A DNA stretch of 64,000 nt from Vibrio navarrensis (GCF_015767675.1 NZ_CP065218.1:558001-622000), one strand, 5' to 3'. Counted from the first letter of the stretch, positions 16,503 to 26,570 are shown. Notes: generated from the letters alone by a model not told the origin. Numbers and translations are program-made.

Positions 16503-17876
16503 ATGAAAATGAAACCAAGCTTATTGGCGCTGTGTATCAGCGTTTCCGCTCTGGTTGCAACTCCAGTGATGGCGCAGTCTTCCACTGCCCCAACAGGTCA
16601 GTTGCTCTCACAGAGCGATCCTTTAACCCTGCTGATTGAACAGGCTCTGGCGAATGACGCCAGCCGCAAGCAGATTTTTGCCCAATCACAAGCCATGCGG
16701 GAAAGCGGCGTTGCAGCCTCTACCTTGATGGATCCCAAACTGAAAGTGGGCTTTGGTGGTTTACCGGTCGATAGCTTTAAGTTCGACGAAGACCCAATGA
16801 CCAACATTTCTGTCGGTCTAATGCAGCAGTTTGAACGAGGTTCAACGTTAGACTTACAGAGTAAAAAAGCCACTCAGCAAGCCGATGGTATGGCGCTTCA
16901 AGTCGACACCCGCGAACGGGAAGTGGCCAACAGTATGACGCAACTTTGGCTGGAACTCGGCTATCAGCAGCAAGCTGAACGCGTTCTGCTTGAAAATCAG
17001 CGCTTAATGCGTGAGCTAGAAAGTTTCATTAGCACCAACTATTCGATTGCTAAGAGTGAAGCCCAGGACCTGCTCAATGCGCAGTTGCAAGTCAGCCAAT
17101 TAGAAGAAAAGCTGCAAGCCAACCAGCAGATGCAACGCCGCATTCTGGCACAAATGTCCGAATGGCTCGGCAGCGAATGGCTGTACCAACAACGCGATCT
17201 CAAAGCGAGTAATCAACTCAATTGGGATGCGTTAGAGCGTTTATTGTCGGCGTCATCCACGACTCAGCACTTCGCCCTATTGGCCCAACATCCGATGGTG
17301 CAAATGGCCAACGCCAATATTGCGGTCAGCCAAACGCAAGTAGAGCTTGCCGAGCAATCTTACACCCCTCAATTTGGTGTCGAAGTGATGTATGCCTACC
17401 GCCAAGCCAACAATATGAAGGGGGAGCCCGCCTCCGATCTGGTTAGCGCGTATCTCACGATGGATATCCCACTGTTTACCGGAAATCGTCAAGACCGAGC
17501 ACACGCTGCGGCCCAATATCAGGTGGGTGCGGCTCAATCGCAAAAAGATCTCCTCCTGGCGCAGATGAACGCCAAAGTGAACGCGTTATTGGTGGATAGA
17601 AGCAATCTCGAACAGCGCTTTGAACGCTACCAAAATACCTTGCTTGAACAAGCCAAAGCGCGCACCAAAGCTGTTGAGCGGGGCTACCAAAACAGCACTG
17701 CACAATTTAACGACGTGATCGCCGCAACCAGAGATGAATTGGCAGTGGAGTTGGAGTCGCAGCGCCTTCTCACCGACCTCAATCAAGTGAACAGTAATCT
17801 TGCGATGTTGCTTGGCGGCTTCACCTATACCGTCACCCAACCCGAACTCGCGGATATTGACGCGAACCGTCGCTAA
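16503..17876 (+). CDS. Outer-membrane efflux protein, CusC/TolC family
   Basis: A 457-residue outer-membrane factor forming the exit duct of the copper efflux pump. It has a signal peptide ending near ATPVMA, and the rest is rich in long Gln/Ala/Leu coiled-coil segments typical of TolC-like proteins, in two repeats (about 100-230 and 300-440). The linkage to CusB- and CusA-like genes gives the role. CusC is usually a lipoprotein; no lipobox cysteine is seen here, so this is a CusC-type rather than a strict orthologue. Confidence 0.83.
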   Translation: MKMKPSLLALCISVSALVATPVMAQSSTAPTGQLLSQSDPLTLLIEQALANDASRKQIFAQSQAMRESGVAASTLMDPKLKVGFGGLPVDSFKFDEDPMTNISVGLMQQFERGSTLDLQSKKATQQADGMALQVDTREREVANSMTQLWLELGYQQQAERVLLENQRLMRELESFISTNYSIAKSEAQDLLNAQLQVSQLEEKLQANQQMQRRILAQMSEWLGSEWLYQQRDLKASNQLNWDALERLLSASSTTQHFALLAQHPMVQMANANIAVSQTQVELAEQSYTPQFGVEVMYAYRQANNMKGEPASDLVSAYLTMDIPLFTGNRQDRAHAAAQYQVGAAQSQKDLLLAQMNAKVNALLVDRSNLEQRFERYQNTLLEQAKARTKAVERGYQNSTAQFNDVIAATRDELAVELESQRLLTDLNQVNSNLAMLLGGFTYTVTQPELADIDANRR

Positions 17877-17895
17877 TTTGCCAAGGAATTACAGA

Positions 17896-19599
17896 ATGAA
17901 ATCACTACAAATCGCAACGGTTGCCCTACTGATTGGCGCTGCACTCGGCTTTACGGCTAATCAATATTTCAATGCTCATGACATGAGTGCCATGGCTGCT
18001 ACCGACAACAAAGCAAGTCATGAGCCGTTGTATTGGGTTGCGCCAATGGACCCAAATTACAAACGCGATAAACCCGGCAAGTCACCTATGGGTATGGATC
18101 TCATTCCCGTCTATGCCGACGATCTCGCAGGGGCAAACGACAAGCCCGGAACGGTGAAGATCGACCCTTCAGTTGAAAACAACCTAGGGGTAAAAACGGC
18201 CGCAGTCGAACTGGCCAAGCTATCACCACGCATCGAAACCGTGGGTTACATAGCGTTTGACGAAAGCCAGCTGTGGCAGACCAACGTACGCGTGTCTGGC
18301 TGGGTGGAAAAACTGTATATCAACGCCGTAGGTGAGCAGGTGAAAAAGGGCGAGGTTCTCTTTACCCTCTACTCTCCTGAACTGGTCAAAGCGCAAGAAG
18401 AACTACTCAATGCCAAACGCACTGGCCGTGATGGGCTGGTTAAAGGCGCGACAGAGCGATTACTTTCTTTGGGCGTCGACCGCGAACAGATCAACCAAGT
18501 GATTCGACGTGGTAAAGCATCACAAACCATCGAGATCAAAGCGCTCGCTAATGGCGTTATCGCCAGTCTCAACATTCGCGAAGGTGGCTACTTATCACCC
18601 GCACAAGCGGTCATCAGTGCTGGCCCTCTCAATGAAGTGTGGGTAGATGCGGAAGTGTTCGAGCGACAAGCACACTGGTTAACTAATGGTAGCCAAGCGA
18701 GCATGACGTTGGATGCACTGCCCGGCAAAGCTTGGCAAGGTGAGGTCGACTACGTTTACCCCATTCTTGATCCGAAAACACGCACATTGCGCATGCGTCT
18801 TAAGTTTGCCAACCCAAATGGCGAACTCAAACCAAACATGTTCGCCAACATCACCTTGCAGCCCGTCAGCGACTCCGAAGTGCTCACCGTACCAAAATCT
18901 TCGGTGATCCGCTCAGGTGGTATGACGCGTGTGGTTTTGGCGCAAGGTGACGGTAAATACCGCTCAGCACGCATCGAAACCGGCCGAGAAGCCGATGACA
19001 AAGTGGAAGTACTCCAAGGCTTAAACCAAGGGGATCGCATTGTCACCTCTGCGCACTTTATGCTTGATTCGGAATCGAGCCAAACGGCCGATCTTTCGCG
19101 CATCAATGGTGTTGAAGCGCCAGCAGAAACCGCGTGGGCCAAAGGCGAAATCACCGATCTTATGGCCGATCACGGCATGTTAACCATTAACCACCAGCCT
19201 GTACCAGAGTGGAATTGGCCCGGCATGACGATGAATTTCAACGCCGCGCAAGGGGTGGATTTAACCAAGCTTGCCAAAGGACAGGCCATCGAATTCGAAA
19301 TGCAAAAAACCGCCGACGGCCAATACCAAATCGTCGCTATCAAGGCAGACAACAGCGCCATTGCGTCTGAAGTTTGGCTCAGTGGGGATATCTCCATGTT
19401 GATGGCGGATTTTGGCATGGTTACCCTCTCCCACCTTCCTGTCGCTGAATGGAACTGGGATTCAGGTGAAATGAACTTCTCTGTGGGTGAAGAGATCAAT
19501 TTGTCGGGCTTTGAAGAAGGACAGAAAGTACGATTTCTAGTTGCTAAAGTGGGCTCTGACTACCAGTTGAAACAACTTGAAGCGATGGGAGGTCAATAA
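17896..19599 (+). CDS. cusB: Copper efflux adaptor CusB with two C-terminal CusF domains
   Basis: The periplasmic adaptor linking pump and duct, 567 residues from the ATG at 17896 (AAGGAA upstream; the longer frame from 17800 overlaps cusC and is not protein-like). Order: N-terminal membrane anchor, heavy-metal-binding motif (YWVAPMDPNYKRDKPGKSPM, about 46-65), hairpin and barrel domains of an RND adaptor, then two tandem CusF-like domains at about 414-485 and 494-565. The first CusF has the ligands His433, Trp441, Met444 and Met446 in EWNWPGMTMNF. In the second, the Met444 equivalent is Gly524, while His513 and Met526 remain. Classical CusB lacks these domains; CusF is normally a separate chaperone. 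Confidence 0.88.
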   Translation: MKSLQIATVALLIGAALGFTANQYFNAHDMSAMAATDNKASHEPLYWVAPMDPNYKRDKPGKSPMGMDLIPVYADDLAGANDKPGTVKIDPSVENNLGVKTAAVELAKLSPRIETVGYIAFDESQLWQTNVRVSGWVEKLYINAVGEQVKKGEVLFTLYSPELVKAQEELLNAKRTGRDGLVKGATERLLSLGVDREQINQVIRRGKASQTIEIKALANGVIASLNIREGGYLSPAQAVISAGPLNEVWVDAEVFERQAHWLTNGSQASMTLDALPGKAWQGEVDYVYPILDPKTRTLRMRLKFANPNGELKPNMFANITLQPVSDSEVLTVPKSSVIRSGGMTRVVLAQGDGKYRSARIETGREADDKVEVLQGLNQGDRIVTSAHFMLDSESSQTADLSRINGVEAPAETAWAKGEITDLMADHGMLTINHQPVPEWNWPGMTMNFNAAQGVDLTKLAKGQAIEFEMQKTADGQYQIVAIKADNSAIASEVWLSGDISMLMADFGMVTLSHLPVAEWNWDSGEMNFSVGEEINLSGFEEGQKVRFLVAKVGSDYQLKQLEAMGGQ

Positions 19600-22500
19600 T
19601 GATAACAGCGATCATTCGTTGGTCTCTCAACAACCGTTTTCTGGTGTTGATAGCCACACTATTTCTTACCCTGGGCGGGCTGTACAGCGTTAAAAACACG
19701 CCCGTCGATGCGCTCCCCGATCTCTCTGATGTGCAGGTGATCATCAAAACCAGTTACCCAGGTCAAGCGCCGCAGGTCGTGGAAGATCAAGTTACCTACC
19801 CACTCACCACCGCCATGTTAGCGGTGCCGGGTGCCGAAACAGTGCGCGGTTACTCGTTTTTTGGTGATTCCTACGTCTACATCATCTTCAACGATAAAAC
19901 CGACATGTATTGGGCGCGCTCTCGCGTTTTGGAGTATTTAAGCCAAGTGGCGCCAAAACTGCCACCCAATGCCAAGCCGACACTCGGCCCCGATGCGACG
20001 GGTGTGGGCTGGATCTACAGCTACGTGCTGCAAGACAAAACAGGCAAGCATGATTTAGCTCAGCTACGAAGCCTACAAGACTGGTTCCTAAAGTATGAGC
20101 TGCAAACCGTCGAAGGGGTGTCGGAAGTCGCCACTGTTGGCGGTATGGTCAAACAATACCAAGTGCAGATCGATCCTGCGAAATTGCGTGCTTACAACTT
20201 AACGTTGCAGCAAATCAACATGGCGATTCAGAACGGCAACCAAGAAACGGGCGCCTCAGTGATTGAGGTGGCAGAAGCCGAACACATGGTGCGCACCACG
20301 GGCTATCTCAGCAGCGTTGAAGATATTCAGTCCCTACCGCTTAAGGTGACCGATAAAGGTACACCACTACTACTGGGTGACATTGCCGATATCAACATTG
20401 GCCCACAAATGCGCCGCGGCATCTCTGAATTTAATGGTGAAGGGGAAGCCGTGGGTGGCGTGATCGTGATGCGTTTTGGCGAAAATGCCAGCCAAGTGAT
20501 CGACAACGTCAAAGCAAAACTGGCAGACTTGCAACGCAGCCTACCAGAAGGCGTGGAAATCGTGTCGACTTACGATCGCTCGACCCTGATCAATGCGGCG
20601 GTTGAAAATCTTTGGAAAAAACTCGCCGAAGAGTTCATTGTGGTGGCGGTGGTTTGTGCGCTGTTCTTGTTCCACATTCGTTCATCCTTGGTCATCGCAC
20701 TGAGCCTCCCTGTCGGTATTCTCTCCGCCTTTATTGTCATGCACTGGCAAGGAATTAACGCCAACATCATGTCTCTCGGTGGCATCGCCATTGCGATTGG
20801 GGCCATGGTGGATGGGGCGATCGTGATGATCGAAAACGTCCACAAGCACATTGAACGCACACCGCTTACGGATAAAAACCGCTGGCAAGTGATAGGTAAA
20901 GCGGCTGAAGAAGTCGGCGCGCCGCTGTTCTTCTCACTGCTTATCATCACGTTAAGCTTTGTTCCCGTGTTCGCACTGGAAGGCCAAGAAGGCAAGATGT
21001 TCTCACCACTCGCCTTCACCAAAACCTACGCAATGGCGGCCGCGGCGGGGCTGGCCATTACCTTAGTCCCCGTTCTGATGGGGTATTTCATTCGTGGGAA
21101 GGTGCTTTCTGAACATAAAAACCCGGTCAACCGTGGTTTAGTTGCTCTGTATCGCCCACTACTTAACCTCAGCCTAAAATACCCAAAATCGATGATCGTG
21201 CTGGCATTGGGATTGATGGCATCGGCTTACTACCCGACCAGTCAATTGGGCAGTGAATTTATCCCGCCATTGGATGAAGGCGACTTGATGTACATGCCAA
21301 CCACTTATCCGGGCATTTCCATCGGTAAAGCGCGTGAGCTGTTGCAACAAACCAACAAGCTGATCAAAACCGTACCGGAAGTGGAAACGGTGTGGGGCAA
21401 AATTGGCCGTGCCGATACCGCAACCGATCCCGCGCCACTGACGATGATCGAGACGGTTATTCAGCTCAAACCGCGCGACCAATGGCGTGAAGGCGTGACG
21501 ACAGAATCACTTCGCAAGGAGTTTGATAACCTTGTTCAGTTCCCGGGCTTAACCAACGCATGGGTGATGCCGATCAAAACCCGCATCGACATGCTTGCCA
21601 CAGGTATCAAAACACCGATCGGCATTAAGATCGCCGGTCCTGATTTGAAAGTAATCGAGCAGATCGGCTCACAACTCGAACCGATCCTCAAAGGCGTGCA
21701 AGGCACCGCGTCTGTTTACGCTGAACGTGTTGCGGGTGGGCGCTATGTCACCATCGACATCAAACGTAAAGCGGCAGCACGTTACGGTTTGAGCATTAAA
21801 GATGTTCAACAAGTGATTTCCACCGCGGTTGGCGGCATGAACGTGGGAGAAACCATTGAAGGTCTGGAACGCTACCCCATCAATGTGCGTTATCCGCAAG
21901 ACTACCGTGATTCCGTGGTCAAATTGCAAAACCTACCACTGGTAACGCCAAACGGAGCACGCATTGCACTCGCCGATGTGGCAGACATTCGCTATGAAGA
22001 TGGTCCACCGATGATCAAAACCGAAAACGCGCGTCCAAACGGTTGGGTGTTTGTCGATATTGATGGTCGCGATTTGGGCTCTTACGTGCAAGAAGCGCAA
22101 AGCGTGGTGGAGGAGCAGCTTGAACTTCCCGCAGGCTATTCACTCGCTTGGTCTGGTCAGTATGAATATATGGAACGCGCTAAAGAGCGACTCAGTGTGG
22201 TGGTGCCCATTACGCTGGCCATCATCATGCTGCTGTTGTACTTCAGCTTCCGTCGCGTTGGCGAAGTACTGATCATCATGGCGACACTCCCTCTGGCGAT
22301 GGTGGGCGGACTGTGGCTGATGCATTACCTCGGTTACAACTTCTCCATTGCGGTGGGGGTCGGCTTTATCGCACTGGCCGGGGTGGCGGTGGAAATCGGT
22401 GTCATCATGCTCGTCTACCTCAACCAAGCGTGGCATTACAAAAAGCTTCACGCTGAAGAAAACAAACAGTCGCTCGTTGCACAAGATCTCACCGACGCGA

Positions 22501-22727
22501 TCCGCGAAGGCGCTGGTTTACGTGTGCGCCCAGTCATGATGACAGTGCTAACAGTGATCATTGGCCTTATCCCAATCATGTACGGTGAAGGCACGGGCTC
22601 TGAAGTGATGCAGCGTATCGCGGCCCCAATGATTGGTGGCATGGCTTCAGCACTTCTGCTAACGCTGTTGGTTCTCCCTGCCATATTCAAGTTATGGAAG
22701 AGCACCGAACTGACCAAAACCGAATAA
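19599..22727 (+). CDS. cusA: Copper/silver RND efflux pump CusA
   Basis: The proton-driven inner-membrane pump that exports Cu(I)/Ag(I) through the CusCBA channel. The 1042-residue protein has the RND architecture: N-terminal helix, two large periplasmic loops and 11 further helices. Heavy-metal RND features are visible, including GAMVDGAIVMIENVHKHIE in helix 4 and methionines in DLMYMPTTYPG and in WVMPIKTRIDMLATGIKTP, where CusA uses a methionine triad. The start ATG overlaps the cusB TAA by one base. An 85-base gap with a GGGCAG/CTGCCC hairpin follows before the cupredoxin gene. Confidence 0.92.
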   Translation: MITAIIRWSLNNRFLVLIATLFLTLGGLYSVKNTPVDALPDLSDVQVIIKTSYPGQAPQVVEDQVTYPLTTAMLAVPGAETVRGYSFFGDSYVYIIFNDKTDMYWARSRVLEYLSQVAPKLPPNAKPTLGPDATGVGWIYSYVLQDKTGKHDLAQLRSLQDWFLKYELQTVEGVSEVATVGGMVKQYQVQIDPAKLRAYNLTLQQINMAIQNGNQETGASVIEVAEAEHMVRTTGYLSSVEDIQSLPLKVTDKGTPLLLGDIADINIGPQMRRGISEFNGEGEAVGGVIVMRFGENASQVIDNVKAKLADLQRSLPEGVEIVSTYDRSTLINAAVENLWKKLAEEFIVVAVVCALFLFHIRSSLVIALSLPVGILSAFIVMHWQGINANIMSLGGIAIAIGAMVDGAIVMIENVHKHIERTPLTDKNRWQVIGKAAEEVGAPLFFSLLIITLSFVPVFALEGQEGKMFSPLAFTKTYAMAAAAGLAITLVPVLMGYFIRGKVLSEHKNPVNRGLVALYRPLLNLSLKYPKSMIVLALGLMASAYYPTSQLGSEFIPPLDEGDLMYMPTTYPGISIGKARELLQQTNKLIKTVPEVETVWGKIGRADTATDPAPLTMIETVIQLKPRDQWREGVTTESLRKEFDNLVQFPGLTNAWVMPIKTRIDMLATGIKTPIGIKIAGPDLKVIEQIGSQLEPILKGVQGTASVYAERVAGGRYVTIDIKRKAAARYGLSIKDVQQVISTAVGGMNVGETIEGLERYPINVRYPQDYRDSVVKLQNLPLVTPNGARIALADVADIRYEDGPPMIKTENARPNGWVFVDIDGRDLGSYVQEAQSVVEEQLELPAGYSLAWSGQYEYMERAKERLSVVVPITLAIIMLLLYFSFRRVGEVLIIMATLPLAMVGGLWLMHYLGYNFSIAVGVGFIALAGVAVEIGVIMLVYLNQAWHYKKLHAEENKQSLVAQDLTDAIREGAGLRVRPVMMTVLTVIIGLIPIMYGEGTGSEVMQRIAAPMIGGMASALLLTLLVLPAIFKLWKSTELTKTE

Positions 22728-22812
22728 AAAATCACGGGCAGTACTGGCTGCCCCCTTAACAAAACAATCAACAACAGAAAACAAAAGAACACGACTTAAA
22801 AAGGAAACCACC

Positions 22813-23388
22813 ATGAACAAGATGACAAAAACAGTGATTGCAGCCGTACTGACTTTCTCTGCCACCGCAGTATTGGCCAACACCATGGATCACTCCAAAA
22901 TGGACCACTCTAAGATGGATCATGGAAAAGTGGACCACAGCAAAATGGATCACGGCAACATGAAAGAAGGCAGCATGAAAATGGATCACTCATCAATGAT
23001 GGGTATGGAAGGCATGTCTGACGTTGGCATGCCAGCAAAAGGGGCGAAGCCGGATAAAGTGGTGCACGTAATTTTGAGCGATGACATGAAGATCACCTTC
23101 AAAAAAGAAGTGACGATTGAGCCAAACGACGTGGTGCAGTTCGTTGTGATGAACACAGGCAAAATTGACCATGAGTTTTCGATTGGCTCCGCGGCTGAGC
23201 AGCTAAAACACCGTGAAATGATGAAACAAATTGGAAATCACACTCATGACAGTGGCAGCACCGTGACAGTTCAACCAGGCAAAGCCAAACAGCTTTTGTG
23301 GCATTTCCATGGCGATAACAAAGTCGAGTTTGCCTGTAACATTCCAGGCCACGCCGAAGCGGGTATGGTGAAAAGCATCGAGTTATAA
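22813..23388 (+). CDS. Periplasmic cupredoxin with Met/His-rich repeat
   Basis: A 191-residue exported copper protein, signal peptide ending near AVLA. The mature N-terminus is a tandem repeat of MDHSK/MDHGK units (about residues 24-55), an obvious Cu(I)/Ag(I)-binding region. The C-terminal part is a plastocyanin-like domain with type 1 copper ligands: His in KIDHEFSIG, then Cys, His and Met in FACNIPGHAEAGM. AAGGAAA gives a strong start. As last gene of the efflux operon it probably buffers copper or passes it to CusB; electron transfer is also possible. Confidence 0.82.
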   Translation: MNKMTKTVIAAVLTFSATAVLANTMDHSKMDHSKMDHGKVDHSKMDHGNMKEGSMKMDHSSMMGMEGMSDVGMPAKGAKPDKVVHVILSDDMKITFKKEVTIEPNDVVQFVVMNTGKIDHEFSIGSAAEQLKHREMMKQIGNHTHDSGSTVTVQPGKAKQLLWHFHGDNKVEFACNIPGHAEAGMVKSIEL

Positions 23389-23415
23389 GCGCATCGCTTT
23401 ACTTTTAACCAATCG

Positions 23416-23461
23416 AGCGGTGGATTTCTTCCTTAATGTGAACAATCTACCGCTTGTTTTG
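23416..23461 (+). terminator. Terminator of the copper operon
   Basis: AGCGGTGGATT and AATCTACCGCT (23416-23426, 23444-23454) pair with one G-T wobble and are followed by TGTTTT. They lie 28 bases after the cupredoxin stop. Confidence 0.65.
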
Positions 23462-23553
23462 CTCCGAACGACACATTTGTTGACATGCAGATTACAAATC
23501 TCCACCTTGAGCCGCTACTATTGGCATGACCAACATGAAATAGTACTCATGCC

Positions 23554-25008
23554 ATGATTTTGCCGCCCTTACATCGCTGGTTAACTCTCTTCTTGTGCAG
23601 CTTATTTTCTGCGTTTTCTAGCGCAGGTGACAATGAAGCATCCACCCAGCGTTGGTCGATTTTTTATCGCGCGGCGCTTGAGCAGCAAAGCACGCCACTG
23701 GTGGCGAGCCAAACCCTCAATCAATACCCGTTTGCGCTACTCAGTAGTCACAGTCAATATCCTGATTTTACTCAATATACGTGGCAAGACATCGCAGATT
23801 TAGCCGCCACGGCCAAGCAGTGCCAGCCGCGAAACTCCTCTTCGCCGTATTTGGCGAAAGCGGTCGAATTTGAGTTGGCGTTATGTCGCCAAACGCCGCT
23901 CGGCGCAGAGTGGTTTCAGCGTGTTGCGTGGCAACATCCGGCGGGAGGCAGCTACGCAGATCGCTATATTGAGCACTTACCGGATGCAGAGCAGGCAACC
24001 TTTGCTTCGGCGCATCCAACACGTTTCACCTTGGCGAGTCGCTATCATCCGTTGCATGCCTTGTGGCAAAGACCGGGCGCTGCGGGGGTAGATGCACTGC
24101 TCAACGGTTTTCGCCTTTATCTTGCGTCAAATGATGAGCTGTGGCTAAGCAGCGAAGCGGGCTGGCATGTGCTTTCGAGCGTGCAGTGGCGCGCACTCAC
24201 CGCACCACTGCCATTCACGCTTGAGCCTTATCAAGCGCACAAGCCTTGCGATGAGCGTTACAGCAACCTCTGCTTTAATCAGCGCGTGAGCAGTCATGCG
24301 TTGCTGTATAGCGGTTTGGTGATCGGCGTGTTGCTTGCGTTTGGCGCTGCGCTGCGTTCACTTTGGCTGCGCTATCAAGAAGGGCGCGAGCGGCGCTTTA
24401 TTTTGCAACTGCTGACTCACGAACTGCGCACGCCCATCACCAGTTTAGGGTTTACGGTCGAATCACTACGCAGCCAATTTGATGAGTTATCCCCCAAGGC
24501 GCAAGAGAGCTTATGGCGATTAATGGCCGATCATCAGCGGCTAGCGCAGTTGAGCGAAACCAGTCGCCACTACTTGAGCCCAAGCCACGACAGCATGGCG
24601 CGCCATCCAGCGCAGTTGAGTGACTTTATCGAGCATTGTATCGAGGGCTTTGAGGTTGAGCTTCATATCAAACACGACTCAATACTCGCACTACCTTATT
24701 ACTGGCTTGGGCTGTGCGTCACCAACTTACTCAGCAATGCCAAGCAGCATGGCGTGCCGCCCATTCGCCTGACGGTGAGTGTGGTTGCACAAACGCTGCG
24801 CATTGAAGTGGAAGATTGCGGTGAATTTCCCTCTTTCTACCAACGTCTGTGCAAACGACTTTCGAGGCATCAAGACACTCACTCTCGCCCAAACACAGAT
24901 AACATGGGCGTTGGCTTACAGTTGGTGCGAAAACTCATCACCCAAATGGGCGGCAAACTGGTTATCCGTCGTCATCCAACCCGTTGTATTTTGGAGCTGC
25001 CGCTATGA
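23554..25008 (+). CDS. vxrA: Sensor histidine kinase VxrA (WigK-like)
   Basis: A membrane sensor kinase of 484 residues. An N-terminal signal/membrane segment is followed by a periplasmic domain to about residue 245, which resembles DUF3404, then a helix (LLYSGLVIGVLLAFGAALRSLW). The kinase core has the phospho-acceptor His289 in LLTHELRTPITSLGF, N-box NLLSNAKQHG and G-box GVGLQLVRKL. In V. cholerae VxrA/WigK responds to cell-wall damage and controls type VI secretion and cell-wall synthesis. Overlap with the regulator gene and a DUF2861-like third gene support the name. The exact signal in this organism is unknown. Confidence 0.83.
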   Translation: MILPPLHRWLTLFLCSLFSAFSSAGDNEASTQRWSIFYRAALEQQSTPLVASQTLNQYPFALLSSHSQYPDFTQYTWQDIADLAATAKQCQPRNSSSPYLAKAVEFELALCRQTPLGAEWFQRVAWQHPAGGSYADRYIEHLPDAEQATFASAHPTRFTLASRYHPLHALWQRPGAAGVDALLNGFRLYLASNDELWLSSEAGWHVLSSVQWRALTAPLPFTLEPYQAHKPCDERYSNLCFNQRVSSHALLYSGLVIGVLLAFGAALRSLWLRYQEGRERRFILQLLTHELRTPITSLGFTVESLRSQFDELSPKAQESLWRLMADHQRLAQLSETSRHYLSPSHDSMARHPAQLSDFIEHCIEGFEVELHIKHDSILALPYYWLGLCVTNLLSNAKQHGVPPIRLTVSVVAQTLRIEVEDCGEFPSFYQRLCKRLSRHQDTHSRPNTDNMGVGLQLVRKLITQMGGKLVIRRHPTRCILELPL

Positions 25009-25655
25009 AGCGTATTTTGCTGATTGAAGATGACACCTTACTCGGCCAAGGTCTGCGCGATTATCTGCATGATCATGGTTATGCATGCGAGTGGGTGACG
25101 CAGAGCCAACAGGTCGAAAAGCACTGGTTCAGTACCGATCTGGTGATTTTGGATCGGCAATTACACGATGGTGACAGCCTGAAACATCTGCCGCACTGGT
25201 TGATGCTTAAAGCCCTGCCAGTGATCGTACTGACCGCCAAAATTGAAGTGGAGCAACGGATTGAAGGGCTCAAAGCGGGGGCGAAAGATTATGTGCTCAA
25301 GCCCTTTTCCCACCAAGAGTTGCTGGCACGCATCGAAGCGCAACTGCGCCCGCTCGGCAGTAGCTTACTCAGCTACGCGGATATTGTGGTCGATGTGGCT
25401 AATCGATCTGTGCTGCATAACCAAACACCGGTTGAGCTCAAACCGAAAGAGTTTCAACTGCTGCTGATGCTGTTGCAAAATCCGGGGCGAGTTTATCACC
25501 GAGATGAGCTGCTCAATCTTATTTGGGGTTATCAATCATTCCCGACTACGCGCACCGTGGATAACCACATTTTGCATTTGCGACAAAAACTGCCGCAACT
25601 GGATATCGAGACCCTGCGCGGCGTGGGTTATCGCCTCAAAGGAGCCTCCGTATGA
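25005..25655 (+). CDS. vxrB: Response regulator VxrB (WigR-like)
   Basis: A cytoplasmic OmpR/PhoB-type regulator, 216 residues from the ATG at 25005. This start overlaps the vxrA stop as ATGA; a TTG at 24984 is less likely. The receiver has the acidic pair EDD at 8-10, the phosphorylation Asp in DLVILDRQLHDG and Lys in YVLKPFSHQ. The C-terminal winged helix ends with TVDNHILHLRQKL and RGVGYRLKG. It should be phosphorylated by VxrA and activate envelope-stress genes, probably including this operon. Confidence 0.86.
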   Translation: MKRILLIEDDTLLGQGLRDYLHDHGYACEWVTQSQQVEKHWFSTDLVILDRQLHDGDSLKHLPHWLMLKALPVIVLTAKIEVEQRIEGLKAGAKDYVLKPFSHQELLARIEAQLRPLGSSLLSYADIVVDVANRSVLHNQTPVELKPKEFQLLLMLLQNPGRVYHRDELLNLIWGYQSFPTTRTVDNHILHLRQKLPQLDIETLRGVGYRLKGASV

Positions 25656-26482
25656 TCTGCGCCTCTTTTCGCAATCACGTTACGCAACTTGGTATGCTCA
25701 GCGCGTTAGTAAGCGGCGCCGCGATAGCGGAAACGCCGCCAAGCCCCACCCACGCTTGGTTTCGCACCACACCGCTGCAAAGCAGTTACCAGCTATTGGT
25801 TGAGGGGCATCCCACGCAAGCATGGCACGAGCTCATCCACACACTGTCTACCACGCCCGTAGCCGAGCCTTTTTGGCAACCAATTAAAGAGGCCATTCTC
25901 AGTCAAACCCAATGCGGACAAGCACTTCCAAGCACATCGCCTAACGATCTCGCGATTGCGGTGACTTTTATTCATAAGTTCAATCAGACCTTCCAAGGCT
26001 ACCAAGTGAGGCTGAGCGCCGAAAACCTCACCCAGCCGCTGGCGGTGCGTCTGGCTTCTGCGCAAGGTGCAACCTTGTTAGCAGCAGAGCTTGCGCCTGC
26101 CGATTACGCCGAAGTGGAAAGTCGCGTTCTGCTTTCGCCGTATGCCGCAGGTGTCTATTGGCTCACGCTGGGCGAGCAGCGCATGGCGCTGCTGATTTCG
26201 GCCCCTTCCAACACACCGTGGATTGAACAATCCAGCGCGGCCGATCTCACTATCCGCTTCCCCGCCACGCCTTCGGGCTGCGCATCGTCACTGGCTCGTT
26301 GGCAATTTTTTGATCAAAACTTTACCCTGCTGCACTCAAAAACCGTCAACCGTGATCAGCCTCCTACCCCACCCACAGCTCCTTCTCAAGCGCGCTGGCG
26401 TAGCCTCAGTGTTATCCAAAGTGAATACCAAGGCACCATTCGCGTGGAGCAAATGCAGCGCCTGACGATACCGATTGACTGA
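25652..26482 (+). CDS. vxrC: VxrC-like exported protein, DUF2861 type
   Basis: A 276-residue protein whose start overlaps the vxrB stop (ATGA), so it is translated with the two-component pair. A weak signal peptide seems present (MLSALVSGAAIAETPPSP), with a second possible start at residue 14. The rest looks like an extracytoplasmic beta-rich protein with one cysteine pair. Position and DUF2861-like appearance match VxrC. Its role is unknown; an accessory to sensing by VxrA is plausible from coupling alone. Confidence 0.7.
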   Translation: MICASFRNHVTQLGMLSALVSGAAIAETPPSPTHAWFRTTPLQSSYQLLVEGHPTQAWHELIHTLSTTPVAEPFWQPIKEAILSQTQCGQALPSTSPNDLAIAVTFIHKFNQTFQGYQVRLSAENLTQPLAVRLASAQGATLLAAELAPADYAEVESRVLLSPYAAGVYWLTLGEQRMALLISAPSNTPWIEQSSAADLTIRFPATPSGCASSLARWQFFDQNFTLLHSKTVNRDQPPTPPTAPSQARWRSLSVIQSEYQGTIRVEQMQRLTIPID

Positions 26483-26570
26483 GTTCAGGCAAAAGCAACA
26501 AAGACATACTGGTGACAAAACCTATCGATAGACAAGGTTAAATATCTGGGTTACTCGATAGGAGACCGAT

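Noticed and set aside
17800..17895. Longer CusB start within cusC
   Set aside because: The extra 32 residues overlap cusC and lack protein character, while the ATG at 17896 has a good ribosome-binding site and a clean membrane anchor.
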